NCBI GenBank assembly: GCA_018398815.1
Contig: CM031610.1
Span: 39,990,299 to 40,054,298, forward strand
Length of the DNA: 64,000 nucleotides
From: Conus ventricosus
Taxonomy: Eukaryota; Mollusca; Gastropoda; Neogastropoda; Conidae
Direction: 5' to 3'
A program made the translations under genes and the position numbers. Numbering within the stretch: position 1 is the stretch's first letter; each line of letters starts with the position of its first letter. A model generated the notes under the pieces. That model did no database searches. It saw only the letters and a list, made by a program, of their open reading frames with translations, and was not told the origin of the DNA. This document shows positions 44,501 to 59,500 of this stretch, piece by piece.

Positions 44501-47500
44501 CCACACCCGGGCCAAAAAATAAATACTGCTGCCCCTCCTCTAAACCCCCCTCCTCTTCAACCCCCAAACCTTTTCCTGCCTAGCATTCATCAAAATTTCT
44601 GAACGTTCGTCCACGTCCCCGGGGTAGCGCTTTTTCGGGCCGGGCCAAATCACCTAGTTAACGTAGCAGGGGCCGCTCAAAATAAAAAGGGAAACCCCAC
44701 ATTTTTTTTTCGCTGACAGTCGGACGCAGGATTTTTTTTACTTTTTGCGGGGGGTGTGTTTTTTAAAAACCCGGGTTTTTACTGAAAACAAATTTTTAAA
44801 ATTTTAAAAGGGTTTGTTGCCGTTAAGAAAAAATTGTTTGGCAAAGATACACCGAACAAAAAAATTCCCATCACGCGATACTGGGACGCGCAGAAAGACG
44901 GGGTTTTTTCAGTAAAAAAAATTTGTTTGAAAGGGCCTGCGCCACTTCAGCAAGATTTGTGAAGGGGACTGTGGGTTAGTGAAAATTTTTTACTGGTTTT
45001 GTGCAGTTGGTTTTTTTTATATAATTTTTTTTGATAAAGGCAGAACAAAACAGGGGGGAGATTTCTAAGCTGACAATACTTAAACAGCTTTTTATACCAT
45101 ACAAAATTTTCTTAGGGTTTTGGATAGTTGAAGGGGGCACCCCTCATAAAAAAGGAAAACCCCTCCCTCCCTAGACCTCCAAAAAGAAAGCTATCCTGTT
45201 TTTGTATGGGACAACCAAAAAACAAAAGATACACCAAAAAAATCCACCAATTTACTTAAAACAAAAGATTGAAGGGGGAATGACATTGGAAAAAGTTTTT
45301 GTTTTTGGGGCAGAGGAAAAAACGTCTGTTGCGTTGCATTGAAAACTGAAGGGGGGTTTTACACCCTTAAAAGGGCAGAACCCTACCAAAAAAAGTTTTT
45401 TTTAAAACTTGCAAAGGGTTTTGGCTTTTAGAACAGACCTTAAAGGGCCTTTTAAACAAAAAAAGACGGGGGGCGCATACTAAAAAAAGGGGATGAGGGG
45501 TTGAAGGCAATTAGGGATATCCCCTTCACATTTTTGCAAACAAAGAAAGATTGCTCGTTTTTGAATCCTTTATCTAAAATTTTTTTCTACAGTTTTCTTT
45601 CTTTCACAAATCTACTCTATGAGGGGGATTTGTATTTAAGTTTTAAGCATGGGGAGATTAAAATTTGGACTACCCCCGAACAAAAAACCAATTTCAACCC
45701 CCCAAACACACCCTCTCAAGTCCGCTCAGTGAAGAGAACCACCTTCACCCGAGGGGGGTTCAAAGGTCACGGGGTTTGGGGCCAAGCCTTTCCCTTTAGC
45801 GCTCAAACCCCCAAAGGGCAGAAAAAGGGTTACAGTGCAAGCCGTTCTTTAGCGCTTTAACCCTAGGGTTCAAAGGCCCTAAAAGGGCAACCGTTTCTTC
45901 AACGCTCCCCCCGTTTCCCCCCAAGCGGTCAAAGGTTACCCGCAGGGGAAACAATTTTTTTTTCTGTTTTGGGCCGCTTTGCTTCTACCCCCTTTTAAAA
46001 AAACTTTTGGGCTCCCTTTTTTAGCTCCCCAAAGAAAGTTTTAAAAAAAAAAAAAAAAAAAAACCAAACTAAACTCTGCCAATCCCCACCCCCAAAACCG
46101 GGAAATGAAAAAAGAGGAGGGTGGGGGAAATTAAACTTTTTTTTGCACTTGGGGCTCTTTAAAACTTGCAAAAAAACCAATGCATCGAAAAAAACGCAAG
46201 CACTGCTTGAAACCAATTTGTGTTACCCATGAAAAAATAATAAACTCTGTTACACCACACACATTTCCCCACCCCCCCCCCAACGCACGCACAACCCCCA
46301 CCCCACGCATGCAACCCCCCCCCACCCCACCATGCACTCCCCCCCCACCCCCCAACCCCCCCCCCCACGCACAACCCCCACCCCAGGGCTTTTGCACAAA
46401 CCCCAAACCCACCACAATTTCTTATTTAAGTCATTCCAATCATTCAAAAATTCCTTTTTAAAAATTTAATCCAAAAAAGTAACAAGGGTTTTACTATTTA
46501 AGTCATTCCAAAATTTCCCGGGGCAAGGTTAGGCAATTTTGGGTTCTTCCAATTTTTCCCAAAGTTTTTAAAGGGTTTTTTTAAAATTAGGGAGCCTAAT
46601 TTTTAAACCCCAATAAAAAAGGGTGGTTGGGGGGAATTTTTGATTGGTTTTTGGGGGTTGGTTTTTTTTTAAATGAAGTTTTTTAATAAGAATATTTTAA
46701 ATTTGGGGGAGAAGGGGGGGTTTTATGGGGGGAAAATGTTTTTTTTTGGGGGAAATAATTTTAAAAATGGGGGGAATAAGTTTTAAAATTTAAAAATTTG
46801 GGGGGTTTAAAAATTTTATTTTTAAATGGATTTTTTTTGGGGTTTTGGGGGGTTTTTGGTGGGGGGTTTTTTTTTTAAGGGGGGTCGGGGGGAAATTTTT
46901 TGATATTTTTGATTTGGGTTGAAGTTTTTTTTTTTTAAAAACCTTTAAAAAACCCCCCCCAAAAACAGAGCAATGGCCCAAAAATGGAAACAGTTTTAAG
47001 TAAATTTTCCCCATGAAAACTTTGGGGGGCGGTATCGGGGTTCGCATATTTTTTTAAACCCCCGGGGGGAACCCAACTTGTTCTGGCGCTGGCGGCGTTA
47101 TTTTTAAAGGATGCGAAACTTAAATTTTTTTTGTCTGTTCCACTCTGCAAATTTTTTTTCCCTTTTTAAAAACACGCCCGGGATGAGGATTCTTTTCACG
47201 GGGTCTCCCCCTTTTTTTCAGTTTTCGGATGATTTCTGGCTTGGGTTACTTTCTCCACCTAAATTCGGGTTTCTGATAATTTCCCATTTTTTTCATTTTA
47301 AAGGGGAAAAATAAAATCAAATATGTTTAAAAGTAATTAACCCCAAAGATTAATGGCGAAAACAATTTTCCCAAATTTCTGAAATATAAATCACACCCTA
47401 GAGACTCAAATCTTTTTTAAAAAACTGGACCCTTGCGTTAAATCTACGTAAGATCTTTTCAGAACAAGGGGAGCAAATCTACACTAGTTTAGTGTACAAA

Positions 47501-50500
47501 CTAAGAGCCTTTGCCCCCATTTTTTTACCATTCCTCCCCCTGCCTTCAAAACCTGTTAGAATTTTAAAATGTTTTGGGGCGACACTTTGAACCCTTTTCC
47601 CAATGCGAATTCAGTTCCCGGGAAACGTTTTGTTTTCCCCCCATGCTGCCAAAAAAAACACCTCCCCTTTTTGGGGGCTAAAAGTTTGATCATTAATTTG
47701 GGTCAGTCAAAATTTTCCCGGGAAGGGTTTGGGCCCCCCTGTAGCTGTAGAAATCATCACGGGTTCATGTTTTTTAATAATTATAATTATTTTATTTTCT
47801 AAAAGAGCACCAAAAAAAACTTTTGCTAACCTGTATCCCAAATCTGCTGTTATTGAGGCCTAAGGAAAGGATACTCAATTTTGGGTAAAAGCTTTTTAAA
47901 AAATTTAAACCAGCAGATCTTGGCAAACTAACTTTGAGGTTTCACAAAGCTGTTGCTATCATTCCCTTTGGGTTGGCCACAAAGATTTTCTGTAAAGAAG
48001 GAAAAAATTTCCAACAATAAAATATGTAAAAAAAAAAAATACTTTTTTAAAAAAAAAGGCTTCACTCGCAATAATGATGGGCGCGCTGTGGGAATGCGCT
48101 TGTTTTTAAGCGGCAAAATTTTTTGCTTTTAGTAAACTGGGGGATGACGGCGAGAAAAAAGGGCATAACAAAGCTATGACCCAACTAGAACGCACAAACG
48201 CCTATGAAAGGCAAGACTTGAGCAGTTAATTTTTTTAAATTGAAAAACCCTAAAAACGGGGGCCATGCACCTTTAAAACATTTAAAAATGTTGCCCAAAC
48301 AATAAAAGAATATTATTATAACAGGCAAACCGGTCCGGACATTGCCCCCCCCAAAAAATTCGGTTTTTTTATAAACCACCCAAAAAACCCAAAAGATGAA
48401 AAAAAAATGGGGTTTTTTGTCTTTTAGACTCCGTTTTTTTGTTTGGCCATAATTTTGGCTGAATAAAAAATGAACAAAACCTATTTTCCCCCAAAGGATT
48501 TTGGAAGGAATCAGGGAAAATTAAAAAACTAACCCAAAGCAGGGGGTTGTTATGAAAAAAACACAAAAGAAGGGTTTTACCCTAAACAAGCTTTTGGGCA
48601 AATTTATTTCCCTTTCGCCTAGACAATACAAACCGCATTTTGTCAATAAAAACCCAAAACGACACCCATCAAATGGACTTCTATTTTTAACCCCTGATGG
48701 GATTAAACAAAAAGATTTTTTACGAAATCACAGTCTTTGACTGGCTTCAAGAAACAAAAGGGACCAAAACAAAAAGAGTCTTCTGCTGTTGCTGTCGCTA
48801 AACAACTAATAAAACCCACGGGGCCCGCTAATTTTATCCTCGATGTTTTAAATCGAAGGAAAAGAATTTAAAGGCCAAGAAAATAAATTTAAATTGAAAA
48901 AAAACACAGAGTTACTTTTAGAAAGGCTTTCCCCGGGGTTCCAGACACGGGTTTTTGTTGAAAATTTTAACAAACATTACCGAAAGACTTTTTCCTACCA
49001 AAACAAAGAATTTGAGGACAATTCTCGCAACACAAAGGGGTTAGAAGACTCCCCTCATTTTGCCCCAAAGGGAATTTTGAAAATTTTAAAAAGGGGCAAA
49101 AGCCAGTACAAAAAATCAAAAAAAAAACAAAAAATGTTTTTGAAGGAAACTTCATCTACAAACTATTATTTTTTGGGATTGAAATAAGGTCCCTTTTAAA
49201 ATTTCCCGGGGGAACCAAAGGGCATTTCGCACGGGGCAACTGATCCATTTGGAGTGTTGACCCATATAAATAAAAAGAATTTAAAGAGAATCCGCCCGGG
49301 GTATTATTTACGAGAAACTGCCCCAACAAAAAAACCCCCAGCCCCTCAAGATCTTTTTTTAAGGAAGAACTGCAGATAATTCCGCCAACCAGTTCCGCTT
49401 TAATTAATTAAAGGTTCTCCATGCCCGTTTGCAAAATGAAAAACTTTTGGATTAACAAACACCCCGTTTTTGTTTTTTCTATCTAATGACTTCTTTGTTA
49501 CAACGTTGTTTTAAACCCCTTAAAATTAGATCGCGTTTTACTTGTCATGAGGGAAAAACTTATTGCCAAAACCAATGCTTCTTTTATTGCCCAATGTGAT
49601 ATTTTGACTGAAACAACGCGGGCGAGATTTTTCCCTTTGGGGCCTTTTTTAAATGTTTTCTCCGGGCTCAAATACGGAACATTTTTAAACCTTAACCCCC
49701 CACATACTCCGTGTTTTTACCTTTCCAAATAATTCATCCTTCATCTTTCCTAAAAAACCTTTTGTTTTAATTGGGAAAGCAAAGGGGGAATCTTTAGGGG
49801 AATCGACGTGTCTACCACCACTCGCTCCTTTTGCCCTCATTTCCATGTCTTTAAAAGATTCTTTAGTAAAATTTTATCTATAACAAAACCCACGTACTGT
49901 TAAAGGCTCTGGGCTCAATACGAATTAAATTTCCCTAAAAAATTCAACATCAAAAGCTTTGATAATTCAAAACAGTAAACCCCAAAAAAAAAAGGTTTTT
50001 CCCAAATTTACTTTCTTTTTTTTCATCATTTGGCCCAAAAAGGGGATCATAAATCTTCAAAGTCCTGGGTAATTTTGGTTTTTAAATTTGCTTAATTGCT
50101 TCGTTCTCCTTTTGGGGACCAATCTGACATCTTTTCCCTTGTGCGGGTTCTCCATAGTCTTTTCCCAAAAAACTGTTTTCATCAGCTTGAAAAATCCTTT
50201 TTTTTGAAGCATTTTGTGATTTTGGTTTTGAATCAGTGGGTTTTTCAGGTTTTATTGGGTTTTATGAAAAATGTTCTTTATCAAAAGCAATTATCGAAAG
50301 AACGGGTGTCCCAAATTTAGCCCCTTCTTTAAAAAAAAATTTTAGAAGTCTGAAAAGAAAAGACATTTTTTTTTTGCCACGGGAAAATTTTCAAAAATTT
50401 AGGCGGCTCCTTTTTGGGTCCATCTTTAGACTTTCTGCCTAATGGGTAGTCATTTGGGATCATGGGGTTTTTGAATTTTTCCAATCAAAATTCTAAATAA

Positions 50501-53500
50501 ACCACGCTTTGATCGGGCCCTTAAACGGGTTTAAAACCCCTTTAAAGCTTTTGAATATTAAATTTGACCTGTGTACCCTTTTAAGTTGCGTAAAGGAAGC
50601 GATTGCGCCATTGCCCCAAACCCAAAAAGATTGTTTCACTAAAAACATAAGAAGTTAGACCTTTTTCTCGATCAAAGCCAAGATTTGTTTTTTACGTAAA
50701 ATGCACGCCATAAATAAAATTTCCCCACGCCCAAACCCCTTTTTTAAACACTGTATCATGGTTAAGGTTTAGAAAAATAAAACAATTTTACTCCATAAAC
50801 TTTTAAAAAAGCAAACCCAACTCATCCCGGGCGCAGAAATGTAATGCGCGGGGTCCAGGCCAAAATTTTTTTTATGCAGTCCTTTCCCTTAAATTTTTTA
50901 AAACCCTCCGCCAACAAACATTTATCGCCCCCCTTTTAAAAAAAATTTATGATAAACCCCCCATCGTTTTTAAAAATCTAACTTCTGCCAAACCCTCTTT
51001 ACATGCTGGTAATCAGAAACACTGATTCCCCTTTCCCCTAAAAACTAAAAAAACGCGCCTTTAGGGAATGTATCTTTGGGCAAACTTTCCCAACTGTTCA
51101 TGTTTCTAAGGTAAACACCCTTTTTTAACAAATTGAGTCAAAATATTTTTTTTGTTTGGGGAGGACTTTTAAGGGCATACTAGTGCCTCTAGGGGCCCAT
51201 CATTGTTTTCTAAGTCGTAGAAAACATTTTATTTAAAATAAACAAAATTACTTTTCTATGACTGTCAATCATGCTAAACCCCAAGGGGCCTTTGGGTTTC
51301 TGCTTGCAAATATAAGATAGACCTAACCCCCCCAAATTATGAAAAAAAATGGCACTTCCAAAGGCCCTTTGGTTTTAAACTTTATTGAAAATTTCATTTT
51401 GGGTTTTTGCGCCGCTCCTCTAAACTTTCCCCCTAATGTATCATGGGCCCTTTTCTGTGGGTTACACCCTTGGGGGTTAGGGTCTAAAAACCCAAAAACC
51501 AACAATCGTGGGTGATCATAAATGCTGTTGAATCTTCCCCCAGTCATTATTTTCAATAAATTCAATTTTTTAGAACATCCCCTTACCACTTCCCGCATGC
51601 CTTTTTTAAAATTTCTCAGCATCTGGTCCTTTTTAAAAATCTGGGGCTGAAAGAGCGCCACCACCTGACAAAAATGAAGGGAAAAAGAACAAATCGATGA
51701 TTTTCCATTAAAAACTGTTTTTTGAAAATTTTTTGGCGCTGGCCCCCCATAAGGAACAATAAGCACTCAAAAATCGGTAAACTACTATGGGGAATTTTTT
51801 CAAATTTTCCTTTTCCCTTCTTAAAAAAAACTTTACTGCCTTCTGGGGGGTAATTTTTCGTATTACAGTCAACTGGCCGATACAATGTTTCTTATTTCCT
51901 TGCCTTTTAACAGATGCATTCTTGTTAAACATTTTTTGCAAAATTCCTTTTTTGTGCCCCTCTTTTGAAGATGCTCATTTGTTTACTCATTTTCGTATCA
52001 AAGGTAATGTGGCAGCCCCGTGGGAAAACCTTTGTTAAGTCAACATGAAAAATTTTCGGCTCGCCCCAAACGGTTTTGGGCTGTTCTTGGCACTTTTAAA
52101 TTTGGGACCAAATTTTTTTCCTCATCCCCTGTTAGAAAATTTAAAATTTTATTTTTTTGTTTTTTAAAACAGATCAATAATCCACGCTAACGGGAAAAAA
52201 AATTCCACTAAAGTTTTAAATCATTGATGAAAAGGGGGATAGTTAGAAACTCTCTCTGCCCTTTTTTGCGGGGGTAATGCAGCCTTTCAAGAAAAAACAC
52301 CACATAAAACCCTTTTTGCTGTATTCCCTTTTTGTTTAGAACGCTTTTTTTGCACTAATGCTGGAGGTATGGGAAAGTAGACTTGCCAACAAAACGGTCA
52401 TACTTAGACTGTTTTAATCTATCTCTAGGACTTCGCCCTCTGAAACCAAACCCGAGCCCCTTCTCATTTTTGGGTTTTTCAGCACAGCGTCAAACTTTGC
52501 AAGCAGTTTTGCTGCCCAACCAGACTTAAAAGTCCCTTAGAGGAAAGAATATCCGCTGTTTAATTTAGACCCCCGCCTTTAAATTTTTTTTTCATTTATT
52601 GTTTTTTTAAATCAATTAAAACCGCTAACATTACTTTAAAATGGGCGGGTCAAATTTTATTTTCTTGGGAAATTGAGAAATTTCAGGAAACCCAAAACCC
52701 CTTCCCTACGCTTCTGGGTCAATACTCTAAATCAATATCATTCAGGGTCTTGACAAATTTTCTTCAATTTCTTCAAAAAAATTTGTCTTTCCTTCATATT
52801 TAGCCATGTTGATCCTTTTTAACCCCAAAAATTTAAATTTTAAATTAAAAAAAAAAACCTTTAAACAACCAATATCAACGGGCTTTTTTTCCTTGGGCTC
52901 ATAAACTAAAGTTAAACCCCTTTTGGGAAAAGTTAAAGCTTTTTAACAAGGTTTTAAGGGCTTTACCTTTTTTTTAAACAATTTCCTTTTTATCTGCTCC
53001 GGGGGTCTGGTTTTTTGAGAAAAACTTTCCCTTGGGCCTTTCCCTTTAAAATTTTAAAATTTTGTCTTTTTTAGTCATCAAAATCGGGCCCGTAAAAACG
53101 ATTAAATTTTTTCAAACCCTGTTTTGATTTAGCTTGCCCCTTTTTTTATTGTCAGTTTAAAAAAACTAAGTTTAGCCTTATTTGTTTAAAACCCTAGCCG
53201 GGGGTCTTTTTATTTTGTTTTTTAAAATTTTTTGGCCCCGCCCCACCTACACTAATGAACACAGGGAGGCCAAAAAAAAAAACAAACCCCCCTAGAGGGA
53301 AAGCTGCGGTGCACCAACGCCTGTTGCAAAAAAGACCAACACTCTTTTTCCGCTGATGGGAGCAAATTTTAATCCCATGCCCATATTGAAAATATTTTAA
53401 AAAGCATTTAAAAAAAGCAAATACCTTGGGGTTTTGGGTTTTTCTTATTTTGAAAGGGCCCTCCTATTTTGTTGCATTTGTGTAATGTTTTTAAACTGAA

Positions 53501-56500
53501 GGTTTTTAACCCCTTTAGGGGTTTTTTATAAAAGCAGAAAAACCTGCTAACTCCCTTTTTTTGGCGGCGGGGGGGGGGGAACAAATTTGGGTAAACCCCG
53601 AACAGACCAACTTTTTATAAAAAAAAAAATAATTTATAAAAGGACCCCTTGTAATCTGCACCCTTTAATAATCAGGGCCCCCATCCTAAAAAAAAACAAA
53701 TGAAAATCAACGGTTTTTTCGGGTTCTTTTTTCCCGTTTTCAATTTTGGGAAAGTTTATTACGTCTCCCACAGTTCCTAAAAAGCTTCCATGTAAAATGA
53801 TTATCCCCGTTACCTTTGGGCAATTTCCCTAAAAACCTATTTGTTGTTAAATAATCATCAAGTCTTTCCTGTAATGTAAGTCTTTAGACCCCAAGTTTAA
53901 CGTCGGGTTTTTACCCCCCCCCCACCCCCCAAACCCAAATTTTTTTTTATTTTGAAAAAAGGGGATAAAAACAATTTCCCTTTCATAGATTTGGTTTGGA
54001 CTGCCCTCAATCGAACATTGTACTTTCGTTATTTTTTTTTTTAAAAAAAATTTTCACTTCCTCTTTTGGGAAAGGGTTTTTCATCTTTACACAGCAAAAA
54101 AATACCTTTAAGCGTTTTTGCTGAGAACCAAAAAAAAAAATTCCATATAGGTTTTGCCCTGCTCAAAGGGTAGTTGTATGGGGACCACGTTTTCGTATTT
54201 TAATTTCAATTTGGGGCTTATTTTTTTCCCAACAGCTTTGCTAAATCAGGGTTTCTAACAAAGTCAAACTCTAAAAGCGGTCAAAAATTTCTTACTTTGC
54301 TTCTGTCTGTTGATTTTTTTAAAAAATTTGTATTCATTTTAAAAATTAAATTCAATGACAATCGGCCCTTTTTAAACTCCTTGAAATATGGGGGGAATTT
54401 CCCCTTTAAAAACACCCAAAAACTAGGGGGAAAGGGAAAAACGTTACCATAAAGCAAAAAATACAGCTAAAGCCCTTTTTTCTGCTTTAGCACCTGAGGG
54501 GGTTCGGGGCCTTTTCTAAGTTTTAGTGCTTCTTTATTGCCCTTTTCCCTTTAAACGCAAGATCCCCTTTCCCCCCGCGTTAGCCATAATCAAATTTGGG
54601 TTTAAAAAAATTCTGCATTGTTTAAAGAAAATAAATTCTTGCCCCTCAATTTTTTCAGAAATTTTCTTTAAAAATTTTCCCTTTCCCAAATTTTGGGCAA
54701 AAATGGTTTTTGGGTTTTGGGCGTTAGGAAGCGATTCATTTTAAAAGTAAAACCTGCAAAAGCCTGGCACGATCAAAACATTTCCCCTCCTAGTCTGGAA
54801 ATCTAACATAAAATTTTGCCCCAAATATAATGGATTATTTTGGGAAAATAAATTCCTTTTTTTCCCTGCAACCCCCAAGGGGTTTTTTTCCCGCTTTTTA
54901 TCGGGGCCAAAAAATCCCACCAAAAAGCCGGGGGCCAAATTTTTTTTAAAAAAAATAAAAATTAATTATTTAAAAAATGGGAGGGAATTTAAGATGAAGA
55001 AAATTAGGAAGTTTTTTTTACCCTGGAGACAATGAGTTTAAATGATCCCCTTTTCCCCGGCATCGCTCAGCGCTCTAAAGCGACGTAATTTAAAAGAAAA
55101 AACCGGGCGGGGCATTTTAAAAAAAGTTTAGGTCCCAAAACCTCCCAAAATTTTTTTGACCCAAAGATTTTTTAAAATTTGAAAATTCATTTGTTTGTAA
55201 AGGGGGATCAAAGGGGAATCTGTTCGGGTTACCCCCAAAAAAACCCAACCCCTCAAAATTTTTTCCAAAGTTCAATTAAAACAAAAACTTTTGGTTAAAA
55301 AAATCAAAATTCCCCCTTTGGCCCTTGCTAGACCAAAATTAGATAGGGGGGCAGTTTCAAACTTCAAAACACAAATACAAGAACTCCCCAACAGCAACCA
55401 AATACAAAAAAAGGACTTAAAAAATTAAAAACAAACAGCAAATAAATAAAAAAGCCCAAAAGAAGCAGAAACCCGTTTTTTTAAAAAACAGCTTAAAAAC
55501 AAAAACACGACTCCCCGCTACCCATGCGGAATAACGCCCTTGATCATGCTTTGAAAAGGGTCAGAGGGGAATTAACAAACAATTACAAAACTAGGGGGAA
55601 AAATAGCATTAAAAAGAGAAAAAAAAAAAAACCTTGAGGCTGAAGACGCCAACTTTGACCGAAATTAAAGAAAAAATAAACAAAGACTAAAAGATCTTGA
55701 ACAAAAAAAATCACAAAACTAGAAATGTAAAATACTTAAAACCCAGCCCAAAAACAAACTCAAGTGAATAAATAAAAAAAACATCGAAAAAATTTTTTAA
55801 AGAAGACACACAAATACAGAACGAATACGAACACTGGTTTTGAGAAACAAGGTTTTACATTTTAACGTTATAAAAACCTTAAAATTTGCAATAACACACT
55901 ATGTTGGCTATTTCAGGGGGGCGGTGGGGGCCAAAGTCCCCCGCCTCCACCCCATCGCCTCCCCCCCTGATAAATATGGGTAAAAAAACCCGCTTGATCC
56001 TTGAAATTTATTAAAAAAATTAGCTTAAAAACCGGGACGCTTAAACCCGGAATATTTGGGGGGGGATTGTCAAATGCTTTTTTCTACTCAAGCAAAGATT
56101 GGCTTTTTGGGCCCAGCACTTTTGGGCATTATTCTCTTAATAGTTTTTGGGGTTTCTATTTTAAATAAGATAAAGACCAATAATCCTAAAACCAGTTAAT
56201 CCCCAAAACAAGCCTGTCTTTTTATATTTCCCTTTGGGGGTCGCGAACAGATTTCCCCGAGCCCTTTTCCGAGTCTTCCCAAAGGCCTTTTTCTTTTGGG
56301 TTCGGGGGTTGGATGACTTTAACTTTGGGGTTTTTTTTTATTGTTTTTTAATATTAAATGGCTCAGAAATTTTTGTCGTTTTTTTTTTTAACCTTCTGTT
56401 TAGGGGCCCGCTAAAAGAAATTTTATTAAAATTTTAAATTTTTATACCCCAACTAGTCTGAGTCAGAAGGGAGCATGTAAAACCCTGCCAACAGCAAAGT

Positions 56501-59500
56501 CTTCTTTTGATCTTTCAAATTGTTTAAAAAAATTTTGTACCTTTTAAAAACTTTAAGGGAAATCAACGTAAATTAATGGGGTCCCTAAATTTCTAAATAT
56601 TTTTTTTTGCGTCAAAGGGCCCTAAAGGGTCATTTTATGCTCCCAAACTTTCCTGTTGCCAACCAGCAAACACCAAACGTAAGCAAAGAGTCTTTATTCG
56701 TTCTATTCCCGCCCCCATTTAGGCCCCCTTTGAAATTCTAAGAAAAAATTTTTTCCATGGCCCGTTTTAAAGCTCTTGCGGGAGGGACCCGGGGCCCAAA
56801 AGTTGTCCAAAAAAAAAAAGATTTGAAAGAGGGTTTCCCGTCATTTAACTTTCTGTGCGTGCCCCGAAAAAAAAGGGCGCCTAGGGCCCCTGATTAAAAA
56901 CCAAAATTTTTTTTAAACCTGTCCCTTATGTTAATATTTGAAATTCCCTTACAGATCCTTTTAAAAAACCTTCAGTCTATTGTTGCAAGTTGGGTTAAAA
57001 GGGTTTTTCATTTGTAATGGGCCGCAGTTCAGTTTAAAAAAAACGTCCGGGAAGGGGTTAAAAAAAAAGGGAAAACTTACACTGACCTCACCCAAAATCA
57101 TGGTTTTAAATGATCACATACCCCCAAATCCACACCCGTTATGGGGCCAAAAAACAGCAAAATTTTTAAATGGGTTTTGATAAAAAATGCATCGGATACA
57201 AAACCCCGCTTTCTTGGGTGGTCGTTTTTTAATAGGGGGGGAAGATTCCCGCTTAATGGATACCACCTTTTTTTAAAAGAGGCATCCCGGGGCACAAATG
57301 TCCAAAAGGGACATTGCTATATTTTTAAGATTGAGTGGGGGGCCCAACCCAAAAATTTTGAAACAGTATATTTGAATCACTCATTTTTAATTTGTTTTTA
57401 AAAAAAGTTTGTAAACCTAACAACTCAAGACCGTCCTTCGTTTTTTTGAACAAGCTATTAAAAACGAATGCGGGGCCCAAAAAGGTTTTCGCTTCATGAA
57501 AAAATTTTACAAAGTCGTATGGTTTAAAATAAGTGAAACCAGGGGAATAATAAGGTTTTTAAAAGTTAACAGACCGGGGCCAAAACCGGGGGCCCTTAAC
57601 AAAAAACCCGATTTTATTACGGGGGGGGGTCCAAAAGAACAATGAGTAACTTTTACATTACTCTCAACTTAAAAAATGCAAACTAAAAACAATGTTAAAA
57701 TTTAAGCTTGAAGAAAAAAACATCTTTCTTTTTTTTATAGAGAGCTACAAAAATTTTGGGTTTCAAATACAATTTTTCCCACCCCATATTTTTTTTTTTC
57801 TGAGCCAGACAAAAAAATACTTATGGGGAAAATCCGCTCGATCTTGCATTACATCATTAAATCTAAAGTTCATTTGGGGTGGCTGACCCGGGTGAAAACT
57901 TATAAATGGAAAGGGCCCCCAACTTTTTAAAGGGTCTTTTGTCAGGGAAGGGGCATATTTTCATTTAAAAAAATACAATTCCCTAATTTTTCCCGTTTAA
58001 AAAAATTTGTTTTTGGAATCATTTTAAAATAAAAATCAAAGACAAAACGGGGGAAAATTTAAAATGTGATAACCGCAAAATGGTTGGAAATAAAATAATC
58101 TTTTACTAAAAAAAAGTCGCGGGGCCCGAAAATCAGGAGTTTCATTAGCGCCCGTGAGGGGGTTTTAAAAATTTTGAAATTTAAAAAACCTTCAGCCTTG
58201 CGGGAACTTTTAACGAACCCCCTTTAGATAGGCCTTTTTAAAGGGTTTTTAGTACAATAAAGATCGATTAAAAAACCAAAAGGGTTTCCACAACAAAAAA
58301 AATTTCCTAAACAAACGGGGCGCTCTAAAGCAAATAAATTTTGGGCAATGAAAATAAAATATTCGAAAAACCCACCTCAAATGGCACTTGAACCTAAATT
58401 TTAAAAGGGGCCCCAAAATTTTAATTCAAAAGCCATTTACATATTTTAAGGGGCCCCAAAAAAGGGGGTTTAAAAAAATCACTCTGCCCTTTACCTGTAA
58501 GTCTTATGCCAATGAAAAAATTGCGGAAAAAGAAATTTAAAAAAAGCCGATGGGAAAAAAAATCCAAACCTTCCCCAAAGGAAGCGGGTTTTAAAAAAAT
58601 TCTTCTACAAAATTACAGTTTTATTCCCCCAAATAAATTAGGGAAAACGTTCACAATAATATTTGAAAAATTCCCGCTTTTAAAAAATAAAGGGGAGGGG
58701 TGGGGTTTTTGGGCGTTAGTGACGTCCTTTTTAAAGGAATTTTAATTAGCTGGGAAAAATTAAAGGTTCCCGTCCTTTAAAATTACTTTTCGTCTTTTTC
58801 ACAATGGTGGGGGTATTAAGGTTAAAAACAACCAAACCAAAAAAAATCAAAATTTGTCTAAATAAAACAATCTTTCAGCACTAAAATTTGGGTTAAAACT
58901 TACAAAAATTTAGACCTTTAAAATTTTTTTTATACTGGGAAAAAGTTTTTTTACAGAGAGCAAGATAAAAAAAATAACGGGGTTTGATTAAAATTTTATA
59001 TAAAACTTGGGGCAGTTAAACTTTATGACAAAACCCCTCATTGTTTTATTAATTTTACAGACCCCTTTTTGGAAAAAAAAATATTTGTCCTTTGACCTGT
59101 TACAAACATTTTTTCGTTATAATTTTAAAACAATTGTGGGTTTTTTGTCCAAACTTTAATGGAACAAAGCCCAAAAAGATAAAGGTTTTTTTTGGACAAT
59201 GAAAGACATATATTTAGTTAATCCAACAATAAACTTATGAGGGTTTTTGAACAGTTTTTTTAGACCCGGTTTTAAGGAACGCAGACACTATTTTTAAAGT
59301 GACTGTTTGGCAGAAAGGGGCATAGGTTTAAAAAAGAAACACTTTGTCCAAAAATGGGTTTCAGTGGAAGGCCTGCCCGGAAAGTGTGTGGATTTTGCCA
59401 GAAAAAAAACTCATTTTAAAAGACTTTTGAGAACAGTTAAAGAAATGTATTTTATTCACATGAAAAAACAAAAACTCTTTTTAAGAATTTTTTGCGCAAA

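Noticed and set aside
45501..45860. 119-codon ORF in the homopolymer-inflated block
   Set aside because: It lies in low-quality block 3; there is no recognisable domain and the surrounding sequence is not trustworthy.
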